Part shown: piece by piece, positions 1 through 9,947 of the stretch
How positions within the stretch are numbered: position 1 is the first letter of the stretch
Layout of the letters: each line of letters begins with the position of its first letter
Source: Canna indica
Lineage: Eukaryota > Streptophyta > Magnoliopsida > Zingiberales > Cannaceae
Length of the DNA: 64,000 nt
Direction of reading: 5' to 3'
Assembly: GCA_034359265.1 (NCBI GenBank)
Contig: CP136897.1
Coordinates: 21,446,001 to 21,510,000 of the forward strand
Made by a program: the position numbers and the translations under genes
Notes under the pieces: generated by a model
Databases searched by the model: none
The model's input: the letters and a program-made list of their open reading frames with translations, nothing else
Told to the model about the DNA's origin: nothing

Positions 1-1
1 T

Positions 2-814
2 AATCAAAGAAAATATGCTCTTGATCTTATACAAGGTGCAGGACTTTTGGGAGCAAAATCAACCTTTACACCCTTAGAAAAGGGTCTTAAACTTTCAGCA
101 AATCAAGGTCAACATTTGTCAAGTGAAAAAGCACAAGATTATCGTACAATGGTGGGAAAACTTTTGTATTTGGGGTTTACTAGAGCTGATTTGACCTATG
201 CAACTAAGCAATTAAGTCAATTTGTTCATTCACCTACAGATATACATTTAAAGGCATTTCTTCATGTTCTTCGATATCTAAAAGGATGTCCTTCTATGGG
301 TTTGTTTTTCGCAGCATCAAATAACATGACACTTGAAGCTTATTGTGATGCTGATTGGGCTTCATGTTCTGATACTCGAAAGTCTTTAACAAGATATTGT
401 GTTTTCCTAGGTTCAGCTCTTATTTCCTGGAAAACTAAGAAACAGACCATAGTCTCTAGGTCTTCTGCTGAAGCAGAGTATAGAAGTATGGCTATGACTG
501 TTTGTGAGTTGAAATGGATTTCTTACTTACTAAGGGACTTCCAGATCAATTTTCCTATACTAATTCCTTTATATTGTGATAACCAAGCAACATTGCACAT
601 AGCAGCCAATCCAGTTTTCCATGAACGTACAAAACATCCTGATATTGATTGTCACATTGTTAGAGAACAACTTAAGGAAGGTTTTATACATCCGCAGCAT
701 GTTTCATCTTCTTCTCAGGTTGCAGATTCCTTTACCAAGGCATTAAGTGCTCCAATGTTTCATCAGTTGGTGTCCAAGTTGGGTCTTTTCGATTGTTATC
801 AGACCTCAACTTGA
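2..814 (+). CDS. Ty1/copia polyprotein C-terminus: end of RT plus RNase H (5'-truncated by window edge)
   Basis: The frame is open from base 2 and continues out of the window to the left. It encodes the end of a Copia reverse transcriptase (QRKYALDLI, YRTMVGKLLYL) and a full RNase H domain. The RNase H acidic motifs are visible: CDADWA, SSAEAEYRSMA and CDNQAT, followed by ERTKHPDIDCH. In Copia elements this domain removes the RNA strand during reverse transcription and sits last in the polyprotein, just before the polypurine tract, as here. There is no internal stop or frameshift in the visible part, so the copy may be fairly young. The residue before DIDCH is P where many relatives have acidic or hydrophobic residues; this may be drift. 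The RT catalytic motif lies outside the window. Confidence 0.93.
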   Translation, partial: NQRKYALDLIQGAGLLGAKSTFTPLEKGLKLSANQGQHLSSEKAQDYRTMVGKLLYLGFTRADLTYATKQLSQFVHSPTDIHLKAFLHVLRYLKGCPSMGLFFAASNNMTLEAYCDADWASCSDTRKSLTRYCVFLGSALISWKTKKQTIVSRSSAEAEYRSMAMTVCELKWISYLLRDFQINFPILIPLYCDNQATLHIAANPVFHERTKHPDIDCHIVREQLKEGFIHPQHVSSSSQVADSFTKALSAPMFHQLVSKLGLFDCYQTST

Positions 815-822
815 GGGGGGGA
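811..822 (+). promoter_or_regulatory. polypurine tract of the Copia element
   Basis: A G-rich run (ttgagggggggat) lies directly between the end of the polyprotein and the TG that opens the LTR. This is the expected place and composition for the plus-strand primer. Confidence 0.8.
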
Positions 823-1015
823 TGTAGAGTATTTTACTGATACTTAGTTATCAGAAATAGCTAATTGTTGTTAACGATTAGCTAATGGCATAATTGTAAT
901 TTTCCCTTTCCCTTTACCCTTTTATCAGAATGTGTATATAAACCGTGTAAGTATTATTTTGAATATAACTTCTGCTAATTTTTATTTACCGCCTTCTTGT
1001 ATCTTCTTGATATCA
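823..1015 (+). mobile_element. Short 3' LTR of the Copia element
   Basis: The LTR opens with TGTAGAGTATTTT right after the polypurine tract and is read as ending with TATCA at 1015. The right edge is inferred, because from 1016 on the opposite strand encodes an unrelated conserved gene. A TATA-like box (tgtatataaacc) lies near 932-943. The length of about 193 bp is short but within the Copia range. The 5' LTR and most of the element lie to the left of the window. Confidence 0.75.
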
Positions 1016-1369
1016 AATGCGACAGTTGTACCTCGCGGTGCTTATCACCACCGAGTTCTCCGGCGGTGGGCAGACCAGCTTCGGGATGGTGTGGGAGAAC
1101 CTGCTCGTCACCTTGACCATGAGCCGATTCCTGCTGGCGTCGGCCACGGCGGCGAGCAACTCATCCTCGCTCGTCGGGTAGACGACGCGGTGGACCGCAC
1201 ACTCCGTTCGGTCGTCGCCCCAGGCGCCGTAGGCGTTGGAGACGACGCAGCCCTTGTCATTGCATCGGACGGGTGGCGCCGGTGGCATCGCCGAGGTGAA
1301 GGTTGGATTTGATGCAATGATGAGGAGCAGCGCAAGCGAAGACCAGTATACAGAGGCGATTTTGATAGA
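1016..1369 (-). pseudogene. L-gulonolactone oxidase-like first exon, interrupted by the Copia LTR
   Basis: Read leftward from 1288 the frame gives MPPAPPVRC, SNAYGAWGD, VVYPTSEDELLAAVADA, RFSHTIPKLVCP and STARYNCRI. This is the N-terminal FAD-binding region of plant L-gulono-1,4-lactone oxidase-like proteins, enzymes linked to ascorbate synthesis and usually secreted. Upstream of 1288 the frame stays open to a TGA at 1370-1372 and encodes a hydrophobic stretch (SSLALLLIIA) ending TFTSA, which looks like a signal peptide. It has no ATG: the codon where the family would start (1358-1360, before GCC) reads ATC. Coding homology stops at 1016, exactly where the retrotransposon LTR ends, so the rest of the gene would lie left of the window beyond the element. 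The exon is GC-rich, unlike its surroundings. It is very likely non-functional, though the start loss is inferred. Confidence 0.82.
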
Positions 1370-1603
1370 TCAATAGATAGATTTTCTTTGCAAATAATTC
1401 TTATAATAATACATGCTATTTATATTCTGTTGAAATGTGAAGAAAAGTAATCATAAATGGCTTGTCTTTAAAGATCGATGCATAGTAACAGGCTGTTTAA
1501 TATGTTGCTGTATCTTTAATTTTTGCACATATATATTTTCCAAGTTGAAGTTGGGACCAAGTGGCTGTGCAATCGCAAATGAAAAAAATTTCAGTGCAGC
1601 GGT

Positions 1604-1773
1604 CTGCATCCAAGCTCGTGCTGCTCCAATCACGAGGCAGCATGCATTGAGCCCCTCCAGGTTTATGCATCAGGACTCGTGCACTGCATAGGATTGTGCA
1701 CTGGGACCTGTGCACCGGAGGAAGGGCCCAGTGTATGCTGCCTCGTGATTGGGGCAGCACGAGTTTCGATGCA
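1604..1773. repeat. Imperfect hairpin: inverted repeat of about 57 bp per arm
   Basis: The left arm (1604-1660, core ctcgtgctgctccaatcacg) is the reverse complement, with scattered mismatches, of the right arm (1713-1773, core cgtgattggggcagcacgag). A loop of about 50 bases separates them. The structure resembles a fold-back MITE, but no target duplication or family signature was found. Confidence 0.7.
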
Positions 1774-1916
1774 GGCGCGGTTGCACCAAAGTCGCGCCCC
1801 AAGCAAATGAGAGTTACTTTAATCCCCATAGTGGTAAGAATGCAACTATTATGCGACAATGACTCATATGGAGACCATTTCTATACTGTTGTGTTTGATC
1901 CTTCACTTGATCGATA

Positions 1917-2363
1917 ATGTTATTGATAATCTACGTTAACATAATATAGATTGTTATCTTTATTTTACCGGTGTAATATAATATTATTGCATTTGACATG
2001 TTTGGTCTAACATAGATTGACAATCTAATTTTATATTTTTTGACTTCACAATTTTTTTTTTAAAAAAACCTTTTTGTCAAAAATTGATGATGTCTTGCAT
2101 GCATGAAGAAGAATGTATGCATTAAGAGAAGAACAATGTTGGGATTTAAAATTACTGTTAAGCAATAATCCACACATAAATCTCACATGGGGGCTATCCC
2201 AGCACATTATCACTTTAGCGGTAATGTTGACTAATGGGGCAATCTATATTTTCGATAAATTATCTGAACCAAACATGATAATGTGTGGGACCTGAAAATT
2301 TAAAAATCATATTACCAGTAATGCAGATATATAGATTATCGCATACCAAACGCCCCCTAAGAG
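1917..2363. other. AT-rich non-coding stretch with a probable MITE end
   Basis: No gene is seen. The right edge (gcataccaaacgccccctaag, 2341-2361) resembles the terminal motif of many plant MITEs, and the region contains several copies of a gataatcta/tagattatc motif in both orientations. A matching left terminus could not be fixed. Confidence 0.35.
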
Positions 2364-2463
2364 AAATTTGGAAAAATCATAAAACTCTTATATATGGTTC
2401 ATTGACAAAATCATAAATACTTTATGGTATTTGTCAAAATCATAACTATTTTTATAATATATC
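2364..2463 (+). repeat. Repeat arm A, left of the MULE insertion
   Basis: This segment (ggaaaaatcataaa ... tttataatatat) is the reverse complement, with mismatches, of 24105-24215. The match resumes on the other side of the MULE at 5192-5335. The MULE therefore landed inside this repeat, and the copy near 24100 is an uninterrupted relative. Confidence 0.75.
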
Positions 2464-2785
2464 GAGTAACTAATTGAATACATTCTGAATTTTGGACTTT
2501 GTCTCAAATGTATCCAAATTCGAAATATTTCCAAATTACATCCTAAACTTTGACATTGATCTCAATTACATCCTTCCGTCATCTATCCGTCGTGAGCCCC
2601 GTTAAAGTCATTACGCGGCTTGCCCACGTGAAATAAAATAATATTTTTAACACATCATTAAAAAAATAAAAAATAATTTTTTTTACACAACTCACAAAGC
2701 TACTGCTGCCCCTTCAACTCTGCCTCCTCCCACCATGACCCTGCTCACCGCCTCGATGAGAATCGCTTCATCCCTCGGCGACAAA
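2464..2785 (+). repeat. Left terminal inverted repeat of the MULE
   Basis: About 320 bp pairs with 4860-5191. The inverted similarity includes the motif ggactttgtctcaaatgta, then an A/T-rich tract and a GC-rich inner part (gccccttcaactc, cctcctcccacca). The inner part reaches into coding-like DNA, so the repeat has either grown inward or was captured twice. Confidence 0.85.
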
Positions 2786-2894
2786 GGCAGACGAGGCAAG
2801 CCTCAGCCTTGCGGACGAAGGCGAGGACAACATCACCGAGGGGGCATGTGGCGACGTGACCGATGAAATCGTGGTGGTTGATGAACTTGTGCTT

Positions 2895-3090
2895 CCTTCG
2901 TGATCGAGGATGCCAACTACCCCTGCAAACTCTCCCTATTTAAACCCTCTCTGTTCTTCTCCATTCCTCCTCAGGAGATCCAATTCATTCCTAGCTCAAG
3001 CATCCCTTCGATTTCCTAGAGCTTTTGGATTGTCGGAGCTGTCGCTGCCTCCCGATCCTGCTTCGACAATGTCAAGGCTAGCAGCGGCGC
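2895..3090 (+). other. Captured promoter/first-exon-like segment inside the MULE
   Basis: A TATA-like box (ctatttaaaccc, about 2937-2948) is followed by a CT-rich leader and an ATG at 3069 opening MSRLAAAL, then the solo LTR begins at 3091. This has the layout of a core promoter plus the start of a reading frame. The donor gene is not recognised. It is on the same side as, but not continuous with, the PAL fragment. Confidence 0.4.
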
Positions 3091-4022
3091 TGTTGGCTTT
3101 AAGTTTTCAACCTTGGTCATAATCTCGGTTTTGATGATAACAAATATGGAACTAATATTTCATTGAGAAATCTTTCAGGTTCCATATTAGTTAGTGTTCG
3201 ATGTCCTCGATCGGATAAATCAGAAGAAATCAAAAAATCGAAAGGACATTGATCGTCGCGCTCGGGTTCGTCGAGAAAATTTCTCGAAGATCGACGTGTG
3301 CACCAAAGACGACTTGGACAAGTCTAAAGAACACATGTAAAGCTCTTCAAGTTGACGCACGTTGAAGGCCGGAACCTGCAAATGAAGCACAAGAAAAGTG
3401 GCTGAAAAAATAATTTCAGCCTAGGTTCGGTCGATCGAGCGGTTGACCGAATAGGGGTAAAAAGCGGCAGTAGCTACTTTGGTCAACCGGGCGATCGACC
3501 GATTGAGGCCAAAAATTGGCAGTAGCTTCGTCGATCGACCGAACTGCGGATAGCTGAAGCCGCAACTTGCGTCGATCGACCAGGCGGTCGATCGGATTGC
3601 GAGAACGCAAGAATTGCGTCTGGCGGTCGACCCATCGGTCGATCGCACAGAGACATTGGGGCAGCGATCGCTTGAGCAGTCGATCGGTCGGTCGACCAGC
3701 CAATCGACCGAGCGGTTGTAACAGATAGTTTTCTATCCATTGAGCTACCATTTCTTTGAGAGTGTATAAATATCATTCATATAACCTCTTAAATTCTTCC
3801 TCTCCCACTCTTACAGATTTGATTGAGCATTCTAAAGGGAGTTTTGAGCCTTCAAAGGATCGATCAACAGTGCTCTGTTCTTCCGTGAACATTTTCTCAA
3901 GCGCCCAGCTTTCTTCCTCAACTCGGGTTTTAATACGAGCTCTACCTCTTGACGAGTTGAAGGCGTCGAAGGCTTGGAAAAGAGTTGTGGTTCCCCCCTC
4001 TAGTGTGCCATTTCACCCAACA
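3091..4022 (+). mobile_element. Solo LTR of a Sirevirus-like Copia element
   Basis: The segment starts TGTTGGCTTTAAG and ends CACCCAACA, perfect short inverted ends. The flanks ggcgc (3086-3090) and ggcac (4023-4027) look like a 5-bp duplication with one mismatch. The sequence ttttgatgataacaaatatg near the start and the many cggtcgatcgaccg-type palindromes (3425-3720) match the LTR at 15262-16633 in reverse orientation. A TATA-like box (gtgtataaata) lies near 3760. No internal region follows, so unequal LTR recombination is the likely origin. It lies inside the MULE and is therefore younger. Confidence 0.82.
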
Positions 4023-4350
4023 GGCACTACCGGAGTGATCGTCTCCAACGGCGTCGTCCTCCTTGGAGTGGTTGTTGTTGTTGGGGGTGGTGGGGTTGTC
4101 GGTATGGTCACAGCGGTGGGGCTGAGGTGGGCATCGGGGTTGCGGAGGTGGAGGGAAGGGGTCGAGGGGGAGGGGGCGACGACGGGGTCAACCCCGCCCA
4201 TCGCCGGTTCGCCAGCTGTCCCCCTTTCGCAACTACAAAAGCACAACTTAAGAGAAGGAGAGAATGAGAGGAGAAAAGAACATCAACTCCTCCTACTGAC
4301 TTCCACAATCCATTCTTCCACCGCTCAAATCTCTCTCTCTCTCTGATGTC
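4023..4350. other. GC-rich captured segment of unknown origin
   Basis: GTT/GGT-rich and GGAGG-rich DNA follows the solo LTR, then an A-rich leader-like stretch ending in a (ct)n run near 4330-4345. Open frames exist on both strands because of composition. No family could be recognised. Confidence 0.35.
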
Positions 4351-4668
4351 CTGTTAAGTCTAGGACTACTGTATCACTAGATCTCATGAAGAAATTGATA
4401 TCTTAAACACTATGTTTCGAACCCTAACTCCACTGCAATGCCTCTCTTCTTTCTCTCTTGCGCGGATCTTGGTCGCATTTTCCTGTATTCTAATTGAAAT
4501 CTTCAAACATGCACAGTTGGAATCGGGTACATAAAAGAAAAATATGCAGTCAGGAACACCAACAATTTAACACTCAATGGTCAAGTTTGACAATGAGGCA
4601 AAAGTTGCCTTCAGATCCACCTACTCTCTCACTCAGCAAGGCGACAATCAACCTATTGCATTGGGGCA

Positions 4669-4815
4669 ATTAAGGCGGCGAAGGCGCTCGTCGGGAACCA
4701 CCTCGACGAGGTGAAGCACATGGTGGAGGAGTTCAGGAAGTCGATGGTGAGGCTGAAGGATGCCACCTTAAGTATCTCTCACGTGGCGACGATGGCCGCC
4801 GGGCGTGAGGCATAG
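4669..4815 (+). pseudogene. Captured phenylalanine ammonia-lyase (PAL) N-terminal fragment
   Basis: The frame reads IKAAKALVGNHLDEVKHM, VEEFRKSMVRL and SISHVATMAAGREA, then a TAG at 4813. This matches the N-terminal region of plant PAL, where a Trp-Gly is followed by an AA.AL.GSH.DEVK..VEE(Y/F)RK motif and then a TL(T/S)I..VA.(I/V)AA block. PAL deaminates phenylalanine to cinnamate at the head of phenylpropanoid synthesis. Just upstream (4650-4668) the DNA still resembles the PAL codons for the preceding residues but in another frame, so a small indel has occurred. The catalytic Ala-Ser-Gly centre is absent. The fragment cannot be an enzyme; it marks gene capture by the MULE. Confidence 0.85.
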
Positions 4816-4859
4816 AACAGAGAGATCGCCTCCTCGACCGTCACTACTGCCGCCGTCGT

Positions 4860-5191
4860 CACCACCGAGGGATGAAGCAGTTCTCATTGAGGCGGCGAGC
4901 AGCGTGGTGGTGGGAGGAGGCCGGCTGAGTTGAAGGGGCGACAGTAGCTTTGTGAGTTTTTTAAAAAATATTTTTATTTTTTTTATTTTTATTTTTAATG
5001 ATGTCTTAAAAATATTATTTTATTTCACGGGGCAAACCACGTCATGAATTTAACGGGGCTGATGATGGAGAGATGACGGGAGGATGTAATTGAGATCAAT
5101 GTCAAAGTTTAGGATGTGATTTGGAAATATTTCGAATTTAGCTACATTTGAGACAAAGTCCTAAGTTCATGATGTATTCAAGTAATTACCC
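4860..5191 (-). repeat. Right terminal inverted repeat of the MULE
   Basis: Reverse complement of 2464-2785 with mismatches and small indels. It ends gtattcaagtaattaccc at 5191, directly before the taatatacc target duplication. Confidence 0.85.
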
Positions 5192-5335
5192 TAATATACC
5201 CACATTGTCCTCTAATTATATTGACAATTTGAGACTTTGATGAAAGTTCCTAACTACTTATATATGCATTTTATTGCATATAGAATTTATTAGATTTGAC
5301 ATTTTTATGAAATTACTAGACCTGACAATCCAATG
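5192..5335 (+). repeat. Repeat arm A, right of the MULE insertion
   Basis: Continues the match to the reverse complement of the 23985-24104 region (shared motifs attttatt.ca.ata, tttgacat.tttatgaaat). It shows where the repeat resumes after the MULE. The stretch 5336-5418 beyond it has no recognisable feature. Confidence 0.65.
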
Positions 5336-5418
5336 CCTGGATGCGCCCACACTCATGAATTAGACTCAACATCATTCTTTAATTACCAGAGATTTGATAG
5401 TAATGAGCTCGCCATCTC

Positions 5419-5950
5419 TGGGATAAATTACCTTCGGGGTTATCAAGTCTTGTATGTGTAATGATGGTTCCTAATGTGCATTGTAAATATTGCATCATGA
5501 GCATCAATGTAAATATGCATTGTAAAACGCGCTCGCGCACTGCCCATCGCTCTTGCTCATGCCTAGGCAAACAACCTCGTTTGCCTATATGTGGCATGAA
5601 CAGTGGGGGTGTGCGAACATAAGAATTTTGTCATGCTTCTTGTTCTTTTGTTATCCTTGGGGGTGGCGCTTGGGGGTTAGGCTCCACAAGTATAGTATCC
5701 AAGTATAGTCTGGGCACACCTTAGTCTTTCGTTTTAACAATCGTTCAAGAATTTCCTTGCATTTTCATGCAATTGGCTATTTCGCCCAACAACGTTTTTG
5801 CATCCAAGCACATAGAGGCTTCGAACCACGCGGAGTGGGAGCCCGCGACTTTTCAACATTGGCCAAGCAGATTGGCTTAAGGCTAACCCCTTGAACATGA
5901 AGCAGGGGTATCGTATGGATTCTTCTACATAAAATAATTGATCCGTGATA
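5419..5950 (+). repeat. 5' LTR of the Gypsy element
   Basis: Collinear with 23017-23544: shared blocks include ggttatcaagtc, gggggtgtgcgaacata, ttttgtcatgcttct, cacgcggagtgggagc and ataattgatccgtgata. The first few bases differ between the copies, so the left edge is approximate. Confidence 0.85.
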
Positions 5951-5952
5951 GT

Positions 5953-5965
5953 TGGTATCAGAGCG
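5953..5965 (+). promoter_or_regulatory. Primer binding site (initiator Met-tRNA type)
   Basis: tggtatcagagcg lies two bases after the 5' LTR. It complements the 3' end of plant initiator methionine tRNA, the common primer of plant LTR elements. Confidence 0.88.
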
Positions 5966-5987
5966 AGGCAAGATCGCAAATTAAGCT

Positions 5988-6455
5988 TTGGTGCAAGCAA
6001 TCGACGCTAACCGTCAACAGACTCGTACCTTCGTCGTTGGAGACAAACAACGTTGGGGTACTCAACAATCTCGCAAGACAATCGGTGAAACAAGTAGCAT
6101 CGTCGATGCGATGACGACCATTCCGGAGGAAGCGTTGGTGGAAGAGCCAACACAAACACAACCCGTTAAGCAGACACGATCTACTGCCCAATGGCTTGGA
6201 GAGTTGGAGAAACTGGTTGATGCCCACGAGGCCGGCATGGCCCTAGTCGGCAAGTTAGTCGACGCACAAAAAATCTTGGAGTCAAGGCTAGAGGGACTCC
6301 ATGATGACACTCAATATGTAATCAAACATCTGCAAGATGAGATTGTAGAGCTAAAGGCTACAATTAGATTTCTAATCCGAGAGATCCACTCGGGTGGTGA
6401 AAGTTCATGGCAGAACGAAGCGCCACAACACAACCTTAAAGCACTCGAACCATAG
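5988..6455 (+). pseudogene. Gypsy gag, N-terminal part (cut by hAT insertion)
   Basis: The open frame of 155 codons after the primer site includes a helical, charged segment (LDDTQY-like, HLQDEIVELKATIRFL) typical of the region ahead of the retrotransposon gag domain. The start is not certain because gag often opens further upstream or without a clear ATG. The frame ends where the hAT target duplication begins (6455); the gag continues after the insertion at 14896. Confidence 0.75.
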
Positions 6456-7139
6456 CCTTAAATAGGGGTGAGAAAAAAAAACCAAATTTTCGGTTAATCG
6501 AAAAACCGGTCTGAAATCGAACCGGTTTTTCCGGTTTCGGATTTTATTTTTGATTTTTTCGGTTTCGGGTTCGGGTTCGATCCGCGAGTTAAAAAGTCCA
6601 CCGATTTCAGTTAACCAACCGGTTCAACTTATTATTTAATATATATAATATATTGTATTAGAAACCCTAAGTGCGTGTTTGTTTGCTCAGTTTTCAGTTT
6701 TCGTTTTCGCGAAAATTGAAAATTGGGTTCGAAACGGTGTTTGTTGTGGAAAACTCGTCCCGTTTACGAATATATTTTGTGAAAATAGAGTTTTCCCGAA
6801 ACACCATTTCAATTCAATTCGAGAAAATGGCTTCCGCTCGTTTTCGCGTTTTCGCGAAAACTGGCGAAACGAGCGGTGACATACTTGTAATTAAGATTTG
6901 AAACCCGCTCATTTTGCTCGTTTTGATCGAAAATGAAACAAAACTAGAGTCACGCGTCGGCTCCATCACGCGACCTCCCACTCGACCCAAACACCTCCCT
7001 CGATACTATTCGGCTTCTGCTGGCACACGGGCGACAAGTTGTCGCCACCTCCATTTTTGTTCTAGGGTTTGCAATTTTCGTCGCCGACTTCAATGAAAAA
7101 GATCCGGCTCATCACCCGTCGGCGATCTCGTTCATCAGG

Positions 7140-8520
7140 TATATTTTTCTTTTTGATTTTAGGCATTTTTCGAGTTAGGGTTTTGATGTTCTTCCGAGAT
7201 TTGATGTTCGAGTTTCTTCAATCTATGTTTCCTTTCTTTGAGTTAGGCTTTTTCCGAGTTGGTTTTGATGTTCTTGAGTTCTTCCGAGATTTGATGTTCG
7301 GGTTTTCTCGATCTAGGCTTTCCGATCTGATGTTCTCTGATCTCTGATGTATTTTGACTTAGGGTTTTTCAATATATTTTTAGTTCCAATGTTTTTTCGA
7401 CCTAGGGTTATTCGATCTACGATTTTATTAGTTTTCGATCAATATTTTGATGTTTATTCAAGTTAGGGTTTGTCCGAGCTAGGGTTTTGATTGTTGGTTT
7501 TGATGTTCCATCTTTTGATCTTGGTTTTAGATTTAGGGTTCATGATGCTGTGAGGTTCTTTTGTACTTTAATGGATGGTTATCTGATTTAGGGTTTTTGA
7601 TCTAGGGTTGATGATGTTCGAATCATATACTTGATTTTTCGATCTAGGGTTTATACTTGTATATTGTCCTTCTATTCGATCTAGGTTTATGATGTATTTT
7701 GTCCTTCTATTTTGATGGATGGTTTTTTAATCTAGGGTTTATGAATTCAACCTAGGGTTTATGATGTTTGATCTAGGATTATGTTTGTATATTATCCTTC
7801 TGTTCGATCTAGGGTACGTTTATAATGTATACTGATGTTATGTTATTGGTTCTTTATATCTATTATTGTCCTTTTATTTCAGTATATATCAGTATTTATC
7901 CTTTTGTTATGTTTGTATACTTTCCTTTTGTTTGATCTAAGGTTTATGATGTATACTGATGTTCTGTTATTGGTTCTTTATATGTGTTACTGTCCCTCTA
8001 TTTCAGTATATATCAATATATGTCCTTCTATTATGCTTGTATATTGTCCTTCTGTTATGCTTGTATATATGTTCTGTTCATTTGTAATTTCAGTTAATAC
8101 TGATATTTTGTTATATACTAATATATACTATTGTGTTTTAGTTTATAATGTTTTTAATGTTCATTTTATTACATATGTTATACTGATGTTTTGTTATTGG
8201 TTCTTTAATTAGTATATACTGATATTACATATACTATTATGTTCTGTTATTAGTTTGGTTTCAGTTTCTTTATTGGTTCATATCTTATTACATATGTATA
8301 GATATGATGCGTACATTTTATCATTGGTTAGTATACTATTATCACTGTATATCTATTATGTGTCTCTACCAGTTTGCATATCTATTATGAATTGGTTGCT
8401 TGTAACCAGTTTTTTGTAATTCATAGCTCAGTGTTAATCATGTATTATGTATTAATGATGCTTCATTTTTGTTGCTTACCATGTATATTTGATCACTGTT
8501 AATCATGCTGCTTCATTTCA
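7140..8520. repeat. Cryptic repeat region upstream of Harbinger ORF1
   Basis: From 7140 to about 7820 variants of gatctagggtttatgatgtt recur many times. From about 7820 to 8220 a longer unit (tatactgatgtt.tgttattggttcttta) occurs at least three times (near 7830, 7955 and 8180). Coding is not supported. It probably lies in an intron or leader of the Myb-like gene and grew by local duplication. Confidence 0.6.
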
Positions 8521-8721
8521 CTATTAATAGATGGACAATGTATGTTTCATTAAACTGATAATGTTTATATGTTTTATCTCTTATCTTATTAATGTTTATC
8601 TGTGTACATTATCTATGCATTATCCATCTCATTGTGTTATGATGTATGTTTCATGCTTCATGCTGCTTGTTTCAGTCTGTTCAGTCTTTAATAGATATAA
8701 TTATATACGAGTCTCCATCGT

Positions 8722-9688
8722 AATCCGAGGGAGAAGTCGAAAAACTGGTCCAAAAATGCTACGGAGGATTTTTTGTTTATATTGCATAATAAACAAACAG
8801 AATTAGGTACTTTGAATTTTGACAAGCCTGTATGGGAAGAAATTAGCAATAGGCTTCTAGAAAAATGTGGCACTAGATACAGGGTCGATCAGTGTAAGGG
8901 AAAGAAGAATCGCCTTCATCGTATGTTTAAAGACTTTCAAGAGTTGATTAATCACACCGGGGTCACCTGGAATCCCGACACAGAGAGGATTGAGGCTGAC
9001 GAAACGGTGTGGAATAGCACGGTAAGGATTTTCGTAATAGAGTAAGGTTGTATGTTGGGTAGTATTTTAATAGAGTTTATTTCGTGTGCAGAGAGGAGGG
9101 AAAAAAGAGTGTTTCAAACAGTTTAAGAATGGGCCACCTGCCAACTACACATTGCTGGAATTAATTTTCCAAAATCAATCGGCAACTGGTGGGATGGCCC
9201 GGTCATCTACACAGGCGCCTTTGAATTCATCTGAGGAGCGTCAGTTAGATGATGAATTATTAGGGCATAATGAACACGGTAAGGAGCCTCTTGTGGAAGA
9301 GGAAGGGGAAGAGGAGGACACAGGGGATAACGACCATGAAATCCCTCGACGTCCATCTGTTTCTTGAAGCCGTAGCCGCAGTAAGAAATGAGGTAAATCA
9401 TCAGCGAGAACATCTCTAGAACAAGAGAGGCAAAAGATGTATGAACTCATTAGTGAACACTTTGTAGCTCGTCGTGTTCGAAGTGAGGCAACATCAGTGT
9501 GTACTACACCCCCACCCGCAGATCCATATAGTCTAGTAAATTGCGTTAAGCGCATTAGTAATTTGCAGGGGCTATCTACAGAAACTCATGCAAAGACTTG
9601 TCATTTCATGTTTGCTAATGAGGAATCTCGGATACTTATTATGACGTTGCAAGATGACAAACTAAAGAACTTCTTGGAAACTTTGTAG
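8722..9688 (+). pseudogene. Harbinger ORF1: Myb/SANT-like DNA-binding protein (decayed)
   Basis: The frame before 9021 encodes a plant Myb/SANT-like domain (NFDKPVWEEISNRLLEK, CKGKKNRLHRMFKDF, TGVTWNPDTERIEADETVW). A short intron (9022-9091, gtaagg...gtgcag) joins it to an exon continuing GGKKECFKQFKNGPP and an acidic region. In PIF/Harbinger elements this protein binds the element ends and brings in the transposase. Two stops in frame near 9366-9391 break the reading; after them an alpha-helical C-terminal part continues to 9688. The start is not certain; the frame is open upstream of 8773 to about 8722. Confidence 0.78.
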
Positions 9689-9947
9689 TGAGTGAGTGGA
9701 CTGTCATTTGTGTAATTTGAACTAAACACTTTGTGCACCCTTATATGTGCACCTTTGCATACAGTCTTGTTATTTTATTTATTTCGGATACTTTTTCAGT
9801 GTTGTTACTTTATTTGTTTTGGATACTTATTTCGGTTTAGAATAAAAGAATATTTGTTTGCTTATTCATGTTTTAGATTTTTGCTTATTTAAGTTTAAGA
9901 TGAATTGCTTATTTGTGTGATGATTTCTTTCTCTATGTTGTCGTAGA

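Larger units (their letters stand above)
2464..5191. mobile_element. Gene-capturing MULE (Pack-MULE-like), 2,728 bp
   Basis: The ends are long inverted repeats: GAGTAACTAATTGAATAC at the left, and the reverse complement of the right end reads GGGTAATTACTTGAATAC. Flanks are taatatatc (2455-2463) and taatatacc (5192-5200), a 9-bp target duplication with one mismatch, which is typical of Mutator-like elements. No transposase is seen. The interior is host-derived: a PAL fragment, a promoter-like segment and GC-rich coding-like DNA, plus a later solo LTR (3091-4022). Captured host fragments between MULE termini fit the Pack-MULE class. Confidence 0.88.

Noticed and set aside
932..1312. + strand frame of 126 codons across the LTR/oxidase junction
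   Set aside because: Crosses the LTR border and runs antisense to the conserved oxidase exon; no homology of its own.
4013..4346. Coding frames on both strands in the GC-rich MULE segment
   Set aside because: Low-complexity composition keeps several frames open at once; no recognisable domain.
4669..4815. Intact PAL gene
   Set aside because: Only about 49 codons remain, with a stop and a frameshift, and the catalytic region is absent.
7140..8520. Hydrophobic open frames (for example 7835-8212)
   Set aside because: The T-rich repetitive DNA makes long hydrophobic frames by composition; lies upstream of Harbinger ORF1 as probable intron.
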